DNA from: Bradyrhizobium ontarionense
Lineage (GTDB): Bacteria; Pseudomonadota; Alphaproteobacteria; Rhizobiales; Xanthobacteraceae
Assembly: GCF_021088345.1 (NCBI RefSeq)
Contig: NZ_CP088156.1
Span: 5,890,001 to 5,954,000 of the forward strand
Direction: 5' to 3'
Length of the DNA: 64,000 bases
Both the position numbers and the translations under genes were made by a program. Below, piece by piece: positions 50,346 to 59,841 of this stretch. Every line of letters begins with the position of its first letter. Positions within the stretch are counted from its first letter, which is position 1. Below the pieces are notes generated by a model that saw only the letters and a list, made by a program, of their open reading frames with translations, did no database searches and was not told the origin of the DNA.

Positions 50346-50527
50346 GGTGGCTCTCGCGGCGCCACGGCGAATGCGCACGTGGTCTGCCGATGATCGGAAC
50401 ATGGGAGGTCGCGAACCGGCCGCTGTGGCACGGCGGAGTTGCACGGCCATCGATGCATGGCGCCCGACATCGATCGTCGGCGTTCACGCAGGCCGGCAGG
50501 CTCGGACTTCGAGATGGCTAGCGCTGG

Positions 50528-50938
50528 TCAGGTGGGATGAGGCGGAGCGCGCGGCTGGCCGGGATGAACGATCGCTGCGAGCTCCGTTACGGGGGAGCCG
50601 CCATCCGGTCTCAACTGGATGCCGATGCGAACTGGAAGGAACGCCGTGCTGCAGACGCCGCCGGCTGCGAGCGATGGGCTCAAGCAGAGAATGCAACAGG
50701 CTGCACCATGATCTGCGCCCGGCTTGGCCGGCTGGCCATGGGGTTCAGCGCCATTGCCATCGGCGGTCGATGAGCAGATCGCGCCCGCCATCCACGTCTG
50801 CTCCGGCTCGAGGCCGGCCACGGCGCCAAGGCTGGCTGCCAGCGCCTGCCAGAGCAGGGCATAGGCGACGAGCCAGGCGAGGATCGTCGTGCCGCGCCGA
50901 CACACAGGCGGACACCGGCCCTTGGCGCGACCGCTCAT
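50528..50938 (-). CDS. DUF2946-like exported protein, copy 4
   Basis: 136 residues from ATG 50938, which overlaps a preceding stop (ATGA); an in-frame ATG at 50968 is also possible. Hydrophobic segment at about 18-42, AICS (Cys55), a His/Pro/Asp stretch, the C81-C82-IL-C85 cluster and the tail PRAPPHPT. Same plan as the other five members here. On the same strand as DUF2244-DUF983, 182 bases before them. Function unknown. Confidence 0.75.
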   Translation of the reverse strand: MSGRAKGRCPPVCRRGTTILAWLVAYALLWQALAASLGAVAGLEPEQTWMAGAICSSTADGNGAEPHGQPAKPGADHGAACCILCLSPSLAAGGVCSTAFLPVRIGIQLRPDGGSPVTELAAIVHPGQPRAPPHPT

Positions 50939-51378
50939 GCCTCGCGTCGAAAACCGCCGCTCAGACATCGCGAGACGTCCGCTGCGCCGCGTTGCTGCAG
51001 GTCGTCGAGGGTGATTGGAGCATCGGCTGCAAGTTGCTGGCGTAGATTGGTCGGCACGGGCGTCGCACGCTGGTGGATGCCAGCGCACGCCGAGAGTGCC
51101 CTCGGCCCGCAATTGTCGAATTGATCTTGCTCAAACGACAGCTCCTGACGGCTCTTCTCGACAACATCGGTCGCGCGTGCGCGACACTCGGCTCGTGTCG
51201 CAGGTGCAAAGATCCGGCTGGATTGAATTTGAAAGCTGTTTTTCAGTATGAGGATTGTCAGGCATTGTCTTACTAGCGGATCGCGCGTAAACTTTGCCCT
51301 CATTGAAGTTTGTGCGTTCGATGTCCCGGGACGTTTTCGAGCCTCGTCCGGAAACGCATCGCGTAAGCGATGGCTCAT
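50935..51378 (-). CDS. Uncertain small protein ahead of DUF2946-like copy 4
   Basis: An open frame of up to 147 residues, perhaps starting later at 51303. No family recognised. The C-terminal half (TNLRQQLAADAPITLDDLQQ) has ordinary protein composition and its stop overlaps the next start by ATGA, which is the only reason to list it. It could equally be a chance frame. Bases 51379-51556 hold nothing recognisable. Confidence 0.3.
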   Translation of the reverse strand: MSHRLRDAFPDEARKRPGTSNAQTSMRAKFTRDPLVRQCLTILILKNSFQIQSSRIFAPATRAECRARATDVVEKSRQELSFEQDQFDNCGPRALSACAGIHQRATPVPTNLRQQLAADAPITLDDLQQRGAADVSRCLSGGFRREA

Positions 51379-51556
51379 CGTGAGTGCAGTCGCCCCTGTA
51401 TCTCACGCCAGAGCACGCAAGCTGATCGTTCAGTGCGCCGTACGTACACTATGGCGCTGCGCCGTTTCCGGAGGTGGCTCGACGGATCGAGAGGATCGTC
51501 GTCGGAGCGCCGTTGGTGAGCCTCGAAGGGCAGGGTTGCCAAGCTTGACCGTGCGC

Positions 51557-53032
51557 CTACACGATTGGATGGCGCGCCGCCCTCGCGACCGCGAGTGAGC
51601 CGATGCAGATCACGAGCAGGAAGATCAAGGCCGTGCGGGACCAGATCCGCCAACGTGTCTCTTCTGCCGTCAATTCCGCCCAGCGCCATTTCGGCAGGAG
51701 GTCCAAGTCATCCGTCGTTGTCGCACGGTCTTCGAGAATCTTTTGCGAAAAGAACGCGCGCCAAACGTTGTGAAATGCTTCGGTCTGCGCCTTGAAGGCG
51801 ACGAAGCGGCGCGAATCGTTCCCGGCCACCGAATTCAGGGCCTCGTTCACGATGATCGCCGGCGATAAGAAGCCGACGATGTCGACGAGGCGCTGCTGCT
51901 CCAGAAGCTGGTGATCGAAGCGTTTGAGCAGCGGTTCGATCTGCTCGTCGACGCGCTGTTTGGCGAGGAAGAAGGCCCGCATGCGCGAGGGCACCTCGAT
52001 ACGACCGTCCTTGACGGCAAGGGCTTCCGGATCGGATGCGTAGCGATAGTCCGCGCTGTAGAGATTCTCGTACTCGCGGAGTGCGTCGGCGGTGACGACT
52101 CGCGTCCGGCTGGCCAGCTCTGTCCGGGATGGCGCGGGGCTGACGGCGTTGACGGCGAGGTTCATCGCGACCGGCAGGATGAGGACGAGCACGGTCCAGA
52201 GCGCGACCATGATCAAGGCGTTCTGTGACGAGGGGCGTCCGAGTACGTTGACCAATGCGGAGACTGCGAACCAGAATAGAGTGTAGCCGGCAACCAGCAC
52301 CGCCCAGGACAGCATCAGCAGGATCGGACCGAGCGCGCGGGTTTCCGGACGGCTCGCGAGCAGGATGATCAAGGGCAGGGGAATGACGACGCTCAGCACC
52401 GCGATCAGACGCACCGTGACCTTCGCGGTCAGCAAGGTCGCCAGGGACAGCGGTTGCGAGCACAGCATTCTCAGGGTGCCCTGCTCGCGCTCTGCGGACA
52501 GCAGATTGTAGGCCAGGCCGATGACCAGGAGAGGCAGCACGAACACGATGACGAAGGCGGAATCGAAATGTCCGCTGAGGAGATTCCAGGGGTTCTCGAT
52601 CTCGGAATCGTACATGAACTGCACTTTGCTCAGATACGATATGCGGTAGTAGTTCGGCATCATGTCGGACTGGCCGACGGCCAGCGCCGCGAGCGCGCCA
52701 TTGGGCAGCACCGTATGCCTTCCGGCCAGCGTGCCGGCGAGAGCGGCGGGATTGGCCGGATTCGAGAAGGGCACCAGGGTCTCCCTGCCGGTCAGCACGG
52801 CCCTGAGGGTGTCCTGGTTCTTCTGCTGGGCCTCGCGTTCGTGCTCCGTCACCTCGGCGATCATCCGTTCGCGGAGCGAGGCCTGCGCCATGCCCACCAA
52901 GAGGCCACAACCGACCATCAGTGCCAACACGGCGCATACGAGAGGCAATGTCCGGTCGCGAAGCAGAACGCGCGTCTCGTGCCGGACGATGAGCCAGAAG
53001 TTCGCAGACCAGCGAGCGTGTCGGGAGTGCAT
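51557..53032 (-). CDS. ABC-2 transporter permease with DUF3526-type domain (second permease)
   Basis: 491 residues. First membrane segment at about 30-48, a long periplasmic loop, then a block of five segments (LSAEREQGTLRMLCSQPLSL is the ABC-2 coupling region) and a further C-terminal soluble stretch before the last segment. Two such permeases, this and the next gene, lie with one ATPase, so a heterodimeric channel is likely. Start 53032 is chosen (MHSRHARW), 14 bases after the upstream gene. Divergent from a TonB-dependent receptor. Confidence 0.88.
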   Translation of the reverse strand: MHSRHARWSANFWLIVRHETRVLLRDRTLPLVCAVLALMVGCGLLVGMAQASLRERMIAEVTEHEREAQQKNQDTLRAVLTGRETLVPFSNPANPAALAGTLAGRHTVLPNGALAALAVGQSDMMPNYYRISYLSKVQFMYDSEIENPWNLLSGHFDSAFVIVFVLPLLVIGLAYNLLSAEREQGTLRMLCSQPLSLATLLTAKVTVRLIAVLSVVIPLPLIILLASRPETRALGPILLMLSWAVLVAGYTLFWFAVSALVNVLGRPSSQNALIMVALWTVLVLILPVAMNLAVNAVSPAPSRTELASRTRVVTADALREYENLYSADYRYASDPEALAVKDGRIEVPSRMRAFFLAKQRVDEQIEPLLKRFDHQLLEQQRLVDIVGFLSPAIIVNEALNSVAGNDSRRFVAFKAQTEAFHNVWRAFFSQKILEDRATTTDDLDLLPKWRWAELTAEETRWRIWSRTALIFLLVICIGSLAVARAARHPIV

Positions 53033-53046
53033 TGCCGATGTCCAAT

Positions 53047-54444
53047 CTAGCGCATCAAGGGCCGCGACACGGCTCGGTAGGCGAGCCCGGTTGCCAGACC
53101 GAAAAGAACCGCCAGCAGTAACAGGCTTTGCCAATGATGCGTCAGCGCGAACGACACCGGCGGAAGCGCATAGTGAAACTGCGGCACGCTGGCCCACAGC
53201 TCCGGGCCGGCCTTATAGGTGAAATGGGCATTGCCCAGGGGGTCGGCGTGCTTGATCAGGTCGTCGCTGACGATGTCCTGGATCGTGCGGCGCTGAGCTT
53301 CGGCAGCCGAGGAAAAGTCGCGATGCTGAGCGAAATCGGTCCCGGCGAGCCCCATCGAGAAGCTGCGCAGCGCTGTGATGGGAGCCACGAACCCGGCCCA
53401 GCGCTGCAACCGCTCCTGGCGCTCGAACGTGTCCCACAATCTGCCGAATGTCTGATCGAGAACGCCATAGCCGGCATGGTCGTCGACCTTCAGCGCGGCC
53501 CCCCATTTGCTCAATGGAAGCGCGGCGTCCCATTGGGTGCGGACGCCGAAATTCGCGGCCCAGGCTTGATCGGCCGCCTCTCCGATGTCGTGCGAGAGGT
53601 GCTGGTCGAAGTCGAGGCGCGATGGAGTCGGATAGATCAGGCTCGCTGCCTCGGAGGCCGCCCGCGGTGCGATCAATGCCGTCGCGACCCAGAACGAGAG
53701 CAAAATGACGAGCGCAGCGCGTGACGACCGCACGAAGGCAGAAACGGCAAGCGTCAGGAAGACATAAAACCCAAGATACAGACCATAACCCAGGACGAGA
53801 AAGCCGATCCGGCTGAGCACGTCGAGGCGCGCTGCGGCTTCGACGCGCACGAGCAGAATGGCGGAGAAGATCAATCCAACCGGGACGATGAGAAGGGCGG
53901 TACAGCCGCCGAGGGCCGCAGCCTTGCCGAGCAGGAGACTTCGGGGAGAGACGCCAATGCTCAGCAATTGCCGCAGTGTTCCGCGTTCATATTCGCCGCT
54001 GATGGCGTTGAACCCGATCGCGATGATCAGCAGCGGCATCAGGACCTGAAGCACCCAGGCCGGCGACAATTCGCCGAACCGCTGCAGTCCGGTGGCATCC
54101 TGCGCCGGCCGAAATTTCAGCTCGCTCTGCCGGTGCGCCTGCAGCCACACGGTGGACCCGACATACGGCTCGATGCCGGGATCCAGGATCGACAGGGGCG
54201 GCTCCGGCTTGAAGACGTGCATGCCCTGCTCGGCCGCATCGTGCGGATGGCGTTTGCCCTGCTGCAGCCAGGCCTCATAGTCCAGCGCCTGGCCTGCGCT
54301 TCGCTCGCTGTTGACCTGGGCATGGCGTTGCCAGCCGGCCGCGAGCGCGACTGCGAGGAGCAGGCAGATGAGACCGCCCGCCCACAGCAGTCTGCCGTCG
54401 CGGATGATTTCGCGCGTGTCCTTGGCGGCAATGAACGCAAACAC
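53047..54444 (-). CDS. ABC-2 transporter permease with DUF3526-type domain (first permease)
   Basis: 465 residues with the same plan as its neighbour: membrane segment at about 22-38, periplasmic loop, ABC-2 core with ISGEYERGTLRQLLSIGVSP, several segments, and a last one near 440. The pair shares recognisable similarity in the core, so they probably arose by duplication. Starts one base after the ATPase stop. Substrate unknown. Confidence 0.88.
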   Translation of the reverse strand: MFAFIAAKDTREIIRDGRLLWAGGLICLLLAVALAAGWQRHAQVNSERSAGQALDYEAWLQQGKRHPHDAAEQGMHVFKPEPPLSILDPGIEPYVGSTVWLQAHRQSELKFRPAQDATGLQRFGELSPAWVLQVLMPLLIIAIGFNAISGEYERGTLRQLLSIGVSPRSLLLGKAAALGGCTALLIVPVGLIFSAILLVRVEAAARLDVLSRIGFLVLGYGLYLGFYVFLTLAVSAFVRSSRAALVILLSFWVATALIAPRAASEAASLIYPTPSRLDFDQHLSHDIGEAADQAWAANFGVRTQWDAALPLSKWGAALKVDDHAGYGVLDQTFGRLWDTFERQERLQRWAGFVAPITALRSFSMGLAGTDFAQHRDFSSAAEAQRRTIQDIVSDDLIKHADPLGNAHFTYKAGPELWASVPQFHYALPPVSFALTHHWQSLLLLAVLFGLATGLAYRAVSRPLMR

Positions 54445-54445
54445 G

Positions 54446-55150
54446 TCAGTTCTTCATGTGCTTGAGATAGAGCGCTTCGAGATCGGCATGGCTGACATCC
54501 TCGCTCTTGAGCTCCTCCACGAGGCGCCCGCGCCTCATGATGCCGATCCGTGTCCCCGTCTGCTTGGCATGGAAGAGGTCGTGAGTCGTGGTCAGCACTG
54601 CGACGCCCGACCTGCTGGCGTTGATCAGCAGCTCGGAGAATTCGTTGGCCGCCGAGGGATCAAGACCGGATGTCGGCTCATCGAGCAGCAGCGCCCTGGC
54701 CTGCTTGGCAAGGGCGATCGCGATGCCGACCTTCTGGCGCATGCCTTTCGAATAGGTCGAGACGCGGTCATCGGCAGCCTGGACAGGCAGGCCGGCCGCT
54801 TGCAGCAAGTCGAGCAGCCGCTGGCGTGGCAGGCGTTCGCCCGTTGCCAGCGACGAGAAGAAGGAGAGGTTCTCGACGCCGGTCAGCGTCGCATAGAGCG
54901 TCACCTGCTCCGGAATGTAGGCGAGAAGACGCTTGGATTCGAGCGGTGATTGCGTCACGTCAAGGTCGCTGATCTTCAGTTGTCCCGACGTCGGCTGCAT
55001 GAAATTCAGGAAGAGATTGATCAGCGTCGTCTTGCCGGCACCGTTCGCCCCGAGCAGACAATAGATGTCGCCCGGCGAAACGCTGAGCGAAACCTCATCC
55101 AAGGCAGTCTTGTCGCCAAACTGCTTGGTCACGGCGATTGCGTCGAGCAT
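54446..55150 (-). CDS. ABC transporter ATPase of the DUF3526 permease pair
   Basis: 234 residues with Walker A GANGAGKTT, Q-loop, signature STYSKGMRQK, Walker B LLLDEPTSGLDP and H-loop TTHD. Type used with ABC-2 permeases (CcmA/NosF-like). First gene of a three-gene operon that runs leftward and diverges from the TonB-dependent receptor at 55350; the shared 200-base promoter region suggests joint control and a joint substrate or its removal. Confidence 0.93.
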   Translation of the reverse strand: MLDAIAVTKQFGDKTALDEVSLSVSPGDIYCLLGANGAGKTTLINLFLNFMQPTSGQLKISDLDVTQSPLESKRLLAYIPEQVTLYATLTGVENLSFFSSLATGERLPRQRLLDLLQAAGLPVQAADDRVSTYSKGMRQKVGIAIALAKQARALLLDEPTSGLDPSAANEFSELLINASRSGVAVLTTTHDLFHAKQTGTRIGIMRRGRLVEELKSEDVSHADLEALYLKHMKN

Positions 55151-55246
55151 CGGTGCTCTTTCATTGAAACGTCACGATCAGCTGCGTGGCTTCCGATCGT
55201 GCCGAATGAGTTACATTCGGCACACGAGATGGTGGGCCCAAGTAAC

Positions 55247-55276
55247 AGTATGATCTTTCGTTCTTGACATCATACT
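55247..55276. promoter_or_regulatory. Inverted repeat between divergent ABC and TonB-receptor genes, possible operator
   Basis: AGTATGAT (55247-55254) and ATCATACT (55269-55276) are perfect inverted arms with centres 22 bases apart, two helical turns. A short palindrome TGATTAATCA follows at 55286-55295. Placement between divergent start sites fits an operator for a dimeric regulator; which one is unknown. Confidence 0.4.
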
Positions 55277-55349
55277 CGACGAGACTGATTAATCAAGAAG
55301 CCGTGAGGGCTCGGGTGGACGACAGCAACGGGGCGGCCGTTCACCAGCA

Positions 55350-57749
55350 TTGCTGGGGGTGGTTGTGCGTTATTTTCTGTGCTCGGTTTCGGCGATCAGC
55401 GTGTCGATCGCAATCGGCTCATGCGTCGTCTCGGTCGATGCGGCCGCGCAGACGTCGACAGCGGCCAGAGAGCCGGCGCTGCTTCCGCAGGTCGATGTCT
55501 CCGCGCCAAAGCCGCGGCGAACGACGACGTCGCCGCGTCCGTCTGATACGCAGAGGCGTCAATCCGCAGTTCGGTCCAACATACAACGCGTGGCGCCTGT
55601 TGGTTCTGTTGCGGCTCGACAGGGCCAGGGTGACCAGCGCGGAAGCGCGACGCCGTTGAATACGAACGGTGTTGCTGCGAGCGCCAGCCGCCTCGGGCTG
55701 ACGCCGCGCGAGACGCCGGCGAGCGTCGAAGTCGTCGGTGCCGACACGATTCGAGAGCAGGGCTATCATACGACGGTCGACACGGTGAAGGGCGCGACCG
55801 GCGTGACAGCGGGCGATGCGCCGAATGACGTCGCCTATGCCATGCGCGGCTTCCAGGGCAATCAGATCAACGTCACCTACAACGGCATCAATATCGGCCC
55901 GACCGGCTTCACGGCGCTGACGATGGAGACGTTCAATCTCGACAGGGTCGAGTTCCTGAAGGGGCCGTCCTCCATCGTGTCCGGCCAGGGCGCCGTCGGC
56001 GGCGCGATCAACTTCGTGACCAAAGCGCCGCACACCGGCCCGATCACCCAGGAGGCTTTCGTCGGCTTCGACTCCCGCGGCAGCATCCGCACCGGCTACG
56101 GGGCGGGCGGCAGCACCAGGATCGAGGGGCTCGATTATCGCTTCGACATCAGCAAGTCGAAGGAGGTCGGCTTCATCGACGGCACCGACACCAAGAACCT
56201 CCACGTGTCCGGACAGTTGAACTATCGGCTGACGGATACGTTCAAGGTGTTCGCGGCTGCCGAATTCAAGGATTATCAGGCGAAACTCTACGAAGGCACG
56301 CCATTGGTGCCCTCGTCCTACAGTGGTGCTTTCGCAACCTCGGGGATCGTGTCCGGTAACAAGATATCGGACTATAACCTTACCCCGCTCAACAACGTGA
56401 CGATCGACAGTCGGACTCTGTCGACCAACTACAACGTGCTCGATGGTCACAAGACCATCAAGGAGTCGTGGGTGCGTGGCGGGTTTGAATGGGCCGCGAC
56501 CAACAACGTGACCGTCCGAAGCCAATTCTATAACTACAACGCCAGCCGCGACTGGTACAACAACGAGGTCATTGCGTTCAACTCGACCAGCAACTCGGTT
56601 GACCGCGAGCGTTTCTATGTCCACCACAACCAGAACATGGTCGGCAACAATACCGACGTGACCTGGAATTCGAACATTCTTGGCCTCGACAATCGGCTGG
56701 TAACGGGATTTGAGGTCTACCATCTCGATTTTGCCCGGCCCGGTGCAGCCATTTACCCGTACGACCAGGTCTCCCTGGTCGATCCAGTACGAGGTTACTA
56801 CGGAGAGCTGCAAACGCAGCGACAGACCGCCGCGATCGACAGTTTCGCGATCAATCTGGAAGACCGGCTGAAGATCACCAACAACTTCGCGCTGATCGGC
56901 GGCCTGCGCTACAATCCCTTTACGCTGGACAGAACTTCGGTGAACTCCGCGGGAGCCACAAAGGCGGGCTTTCCCTACTCGGCGAGCTGGGACCCCGTGA
57001 CCGGGCGGATCGGTTATACCTGGGAAGCCGTTCCGGGGCTGACCTTCTATAGCCAATACGCTACCGCCAGCGATCTCTCGGTCGGCAGCCTGTTCCTGCT
57101 CAGCCCGACGCAGAAGCTCACCTTGACGTCCGCCCGGAGTTACGAGACCGGTGTCAAGAACCTGCTGTGGGACGGTCGGGCCGAGTGGACGCTGTCGCTG
57201 TTCGACATCGAGCGGAGCAATGTCTACTCCGCGCAGGCCGGTCAGAGGCTCAATCTCGCAGGCAAGGTGAAATCGCAGGGCATCGAGTTGTCAGGAGCCG
57301 TGCGCCCGACGCGGGAGACCAAGGTCTGGGCCAATGTTGCCTATGTCAACGCGCGTTACGCTGATTATGATTTCACCGGCGGGACCTATTCGGGCAACAC
57401 GCCGCCGAACATTCCGTCGCTGGTCGTCAATGGCGGCGCATCCTATCGCTTTCTCAATCCGGGTTGGTTCCCGGTCGAGCTTGGCTTCTCCGTGCGGCAC
57501 GTCGGTGATCGCTTCACGACGGATGCCAACACAGTCACGATGCGGGCCTACACCACCGCGGATTTGTTCGCATTCGTCGACATTCCGAAGTCACCGGTGT
57601 TGCCCACCGTCGATAATACCCGCGTCACCTTCCGCGTTCGCAACGTGACCGACAAGAAGTATGCGGTCTGGAGCGATCCGAACTATCCCGATCAGATCTT
57701 CCTCGGAGCACCGCGGACCTACGAGATCGAGACGTCGTTCAAGTTCTAG
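55350..57749 (+). CDS. TonB-dependent siderophore-type receptor
   Basis: 799 residues. Signal peptide ending near VDAAAQ, TonB-box-like LPQVDVSAP, a Pro/Arg/Ser-rich linker, plug domain (TPASVEVV, RVEFLKGPSSIVSGQGAVGG) and a beta-barrel ending YEIETSFKF with the terminal aromatic residue usual for outer-membrane proteins. The start is uncertain: TTG 55350, or GTG 55365, which has a GGGGG tract just upstream. Imports an unknown chelate with TonB energy. Divergent from a three-gene ABC-2 exporter. Confidence 0.93.
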   Translation: MLGVVVRYFLCSVSAISVSIAIGSCVVSVDAAAQTSTAAREPALLPQVDVSAPKPRRTTTSPRPSDTQRRQSAVRSNIQRVAPVGSVAARQGQGDQRGSATPLNTNGVAASASRLGLTPRETPASVEVVGADTIREQGYHTTVDTVKGATGVTAGDAPNDVAYAMRGFQGNQINVTYNGINIGPTGFTALTMETFNLDRVEFLKGPSSIVSGQGAVGGAINFVTKAPHTGPITQEAFVGFDSRGSIRTGYGAGGSTRIEGLDYRFDISKSKEVGFIDGTDTKNLHVSGQLNYRLTDTFKVFAAAEFKDYQAKLYEGTPLVPSSYSGAFATSGIVSGNKISDYNLTPLNNVTIDSRTLSTNYNVLDGHKTIKESWVRGGFEWAATNNVTVRSQFYNYNASRDWYNNEVIAFNSTSNSVDRERFYVHHNQNMVGNNTDVTWNSNILGLDNRLVTGFEVYHLDFARPGAAIYPYDQVSLVDPVRGYYGELQTQRQTAAIDSFAINLEDRLKITNNFALIGGLRYNPFTLDRTSVNSAGATKAGFPYSASWDPVTGRIGYTWEAVPGLTFYSQYATASDLSVGSLFLLSPTQKLTLTSARSYETGVKNLLWDGRAEWTLSLFDIERSNVYSAQAGQRLNLAGKVKSQGIELSGAVRPTRETKVWANVAYVNARYADYDFTGGTYSGNTPPNIPSLVVNGGASYRFLNPGWFPVELGFSVRHVGDRFTTDANTVTMRAYTTADLFAFVDIPKSPVLPTVDNTRVTFRVRNVTDKKYAVWSDPNYPDQIFLGAPRTYEIETSFKF

Positions 57750-57931
57750 TGCTGCAGCTTCGAGTGAACGGTTTCCTTTGCCGACGACGGCCCGCGGTGG
57801 CATGCCCCTGGTTCGACGCGCATCACAACGCGGCTCCTCGACTTGCCAAGGTTCGATGGACCCTCGCGGGCGTTAGTCGGGTCGGATATCCGGACTCGAT
57901 CGAGCAGAGAGGATGCTGACAGGGACGCAGA

Positions 57932-58642
57932 TCAGGAGCGGCACCATGCGGCCAATGTCGATGGCGGGATGATGGCGCTGACGACCCCGACTGTGATGAT
58001 GGCCAAGCCAACCGCGTTGCGCAGCCATGTTGAAGTAGCTCTGCGGCGCAGGATCGGAAGGCCGAGGCCGGCCGCCAGCAGCGCGGGGAGGGTGCCGACG
58101 CCGAAGCCGCCCATGGCCAGCGCGCCACCGAGCCATGAGCCGGACAGCATGGCATAGAAGAGCGCTGCATAGACCATGGCGCATGGCAGAAAGCCCCAGG
58201 CCACGCCGCTCATCAGGAGCCCCATCTTGGGAGGAAGGCTCGCTGTGCGAGCGATGCGGGTCATCTTGGAGCTCACATAGGATGCCAGGCGATGGAGGCC
58301 CGTCGGCCACGGCACGAGATCGAGCATCGAAAGTCCGATCCAGGCGAGCGCCGCTGCCGCGGCCCAGCGCAGGATGAAATGCTCCAATGTGTGGTCGAAC
58401 GCGCCAATCACGCTCGACCCGGCTGCGCCGACGGTGGCGCCCGCCAGGACATAGGCCGCAATTCGACCCCCATTGATCAGAACCGCCGCGGACCAAGGAT
58501 CGTCTTGCGGCCAGGACCGACCCGACTGAGCTGCAAAATGCAAACTCGATGCGATCCCCGAGCACATGCCAAAGCAATGCAGGCTCGAGGAGAAGCCAAG
58601 CAGCAACCCGGCGATGAAGAGAGGCTGATCGAAGTCGAACAT
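57932..58642 (-). CDS. TauE/SafE-like membrane protein, copy 2
   Basis: 236 residues, about six membrane segments. SSLH22-C23-FGM-C27 in the first and GFLPCAMVYA in the fourth match the copy at 44275 and give the same cysteine layout. It is the last gene of the leftward run that begins with the DUF2946-like gene at 62559. The pairing of this family with a TonB receptor here, and with cbb3 genes in the other copy, supports a metal-related role for it. Confidence 0.87.
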   Translation of the reverse strand: MFDFDQPLFIAGLLLGFSSSLHCFGMCSGIASSLHFAAQSGRSWPQDDPWSAAVLINGGRIAAYVLAGATVGAAGSSVIGAFDHTLEHFILRWAAAAALAWIGLSMLDLVPWPTGLHRLASYVSSKMTRIARTASLPPKMGLLMSGVAWGFLPCAMVYAALFYAMLSGSWLGGALAMGGFGVGTLPALLAAGLGLPILRRRATSTWLRNAVGLAIITVGVVSAIIPPSTLAAWCRS

Positions 58643-58710
58643 TGTGGAGGCATTTGACGCGATGCTGCTTCGGAAGTCGTTGCGCTGCGTCAAAGCCGTC
58701 TTGTTGACCG

Positions 58711-58941
58711 CTAGTCTCCGATCAGAAACTCCTTCGTGCCGATCGCGAGCGAACCGAATGCGAACGCAATCGGGATGAGGCCGACATCGAAGAGACTTGC
58801 GCCGGCCCCGACGAGCAGCGAACGCAATCCGCCGACGTCGAGCAGATAGATCGCGGACATGAACAGCACGCCGAGGCTCGTGCCCATGACGAACGGGATG
58901 AGAACGTGCGTCGAAAACGATCTGAGTCCATCGCGGTTCAC
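58711..58941 (-). CDS. Small two-helix membrane protein
   Basis: 76 residues, GTG start with GGGGGT five to six bases before. Two membrane segments (LIPFVMGTSLGVLFMSAIYLL and a second at about 45-65). No family recognised. Same strand as, and between, the isonitrile-hydratase-like gene and the TauE/SafE-like gene, 75 and 68 bases from them, so likely in that operon. Confidence 0.65.
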   Translation of the reverse strand: MNRDGLRSFSTHVLIPFVMGTSLGVLFMSAIYLLDVGGLRSLLVGAGASLFDVGLIPIAFAFGSLAIGTKEFLIGD

Positions 58942-59016
58942 GCTGACCCCCAATCGGGTTCAATGGTTATCATATGGTTGTCGTGAGGCTCGCAGGCATG
59001 CCACGCCGGCCTTCCC

Positions 59017-59832
59017 CTACGTCTTGCGAGCGGTCTCGCAGGCGGCCTTGGCGTCTGCCAGGAAACCGGTGAACATATCGTCCATCAGCTTCCGTGTCGC
59101 CGCCGAGGCGAGAGCCGGCGTGCCGGACTGGAACGGCGGTTCCGGGGCGTATTCGGCCAGCAATTGCACGACCTCGGCATATTGACGGTCGCGCAAATCC
59201 CCGACCATCGACAGGCCGAAATCGAGCCCGGCGCTGACGCCGCCGGCGGTGATCCGGTTGCGATCACGTACGATGCGTCCCTCGGCCGGGATGGCGCCGA
59301 CCGCCGGCAGGATGGAGCGGGTGAGCCAATGCGAGGTGGCGCGATAGCCGTCCAGCAGCCCGGCCGCGCCGAGCAGCAGCGAGCCAGTGCAGACCGAGGT
59401 GACGAAGCGCGCCTTGCCGCCGCGATCGGCCAGGAAGCGCAATGTCGCGGGATCGCGGATCGCCGCCAGCGTCCCGGATGTCCCGCCCGGCACACAGATG
59501 ATGTCGAGCTGATCGGGACAATCGTCGAACGACTTGCTCGGCGTGAAGACGAGACCGGTGTCGCTGGTGACGGGCGCCATCGTCTTGGCGACGATGTGGG
59601 TGGTGGCGCCCATCAGGTTCGTGAACATGTAGTGCGGCCCGACCATGTCGAGCGCGGTGAAGGCCGGATAGATCAGGAAGGCGATCTGCTCCTTCCCGGT
59701 CCAATGTGCCGGCATCGCGGACATGTCGTGGGCGGGCGGCGGCAACGCGCTGTCGCTTTCCGCCGCAGTCGCTGCTGCGCCGGAGAAGGCCAGCGCAATG
59801 AGCGCGGCCAGGTCTCGTCGTGTCGTTTCCAT
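59017..59832 (-). CDS. Exported DJ-1/PfpI protein, isonitrile-hydratase-like
   Basis: 271 residues. A signal peptide with a twin-arginine-like start (TTRRDLAALIAL, cleavage near ATA-AES), then a DJ-1/PfpI domain with LIYPAFTALDMVGP, ICVPGGTSGT, the nucleophile elbow TSVCTGSLLLGAAGLLDGYR, SHWL and ITAGGVSAGLDFGL. This set matches the isonitrile hydratase branch, which converts isonitriles to N-formyl amines. The known enzyme is cytoplasmic, so a signal peptide is unusual. It sits nine bases after a TonB-receptor gene in the same operon, which suggests it acts on something imported to the periplasm. The substrate is not proven. Confidence 0.85.
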   Translation of the reverse strand: METTRRDLAALIALAFSGAAATAAESDSALPPPAHDMSAMPAHWTGKEQIAFLIYPAFTALDMVGPHYMFTNLMGATTHIVAKTMAPVTSDTGLVFTPSKSFDDCPDQLDIICVPGGTSGTLAAIRDPATLRFLADRGGKARFVTSVCTGSLLLGAAGLLDGYRATSHWLTRSILPAVGAIPAEGRIVRDRNRITAGGVSAGLDFGLSMVGDLRDRQYAEVVQLLAEYAPEPPFQSGTPALASAATRKLMDDMFTGFLADAKAACETARKT

Positions 59833-59841
59833 GATGCCTGC

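Noticed and set aside
57873..58577. 234-codon minus-strand frame overlapping the TauE/SafE-like gene
   Set aside because: Shadow of the real gene, which shows membrane helices and the HC-x3-C motif in its own frame.
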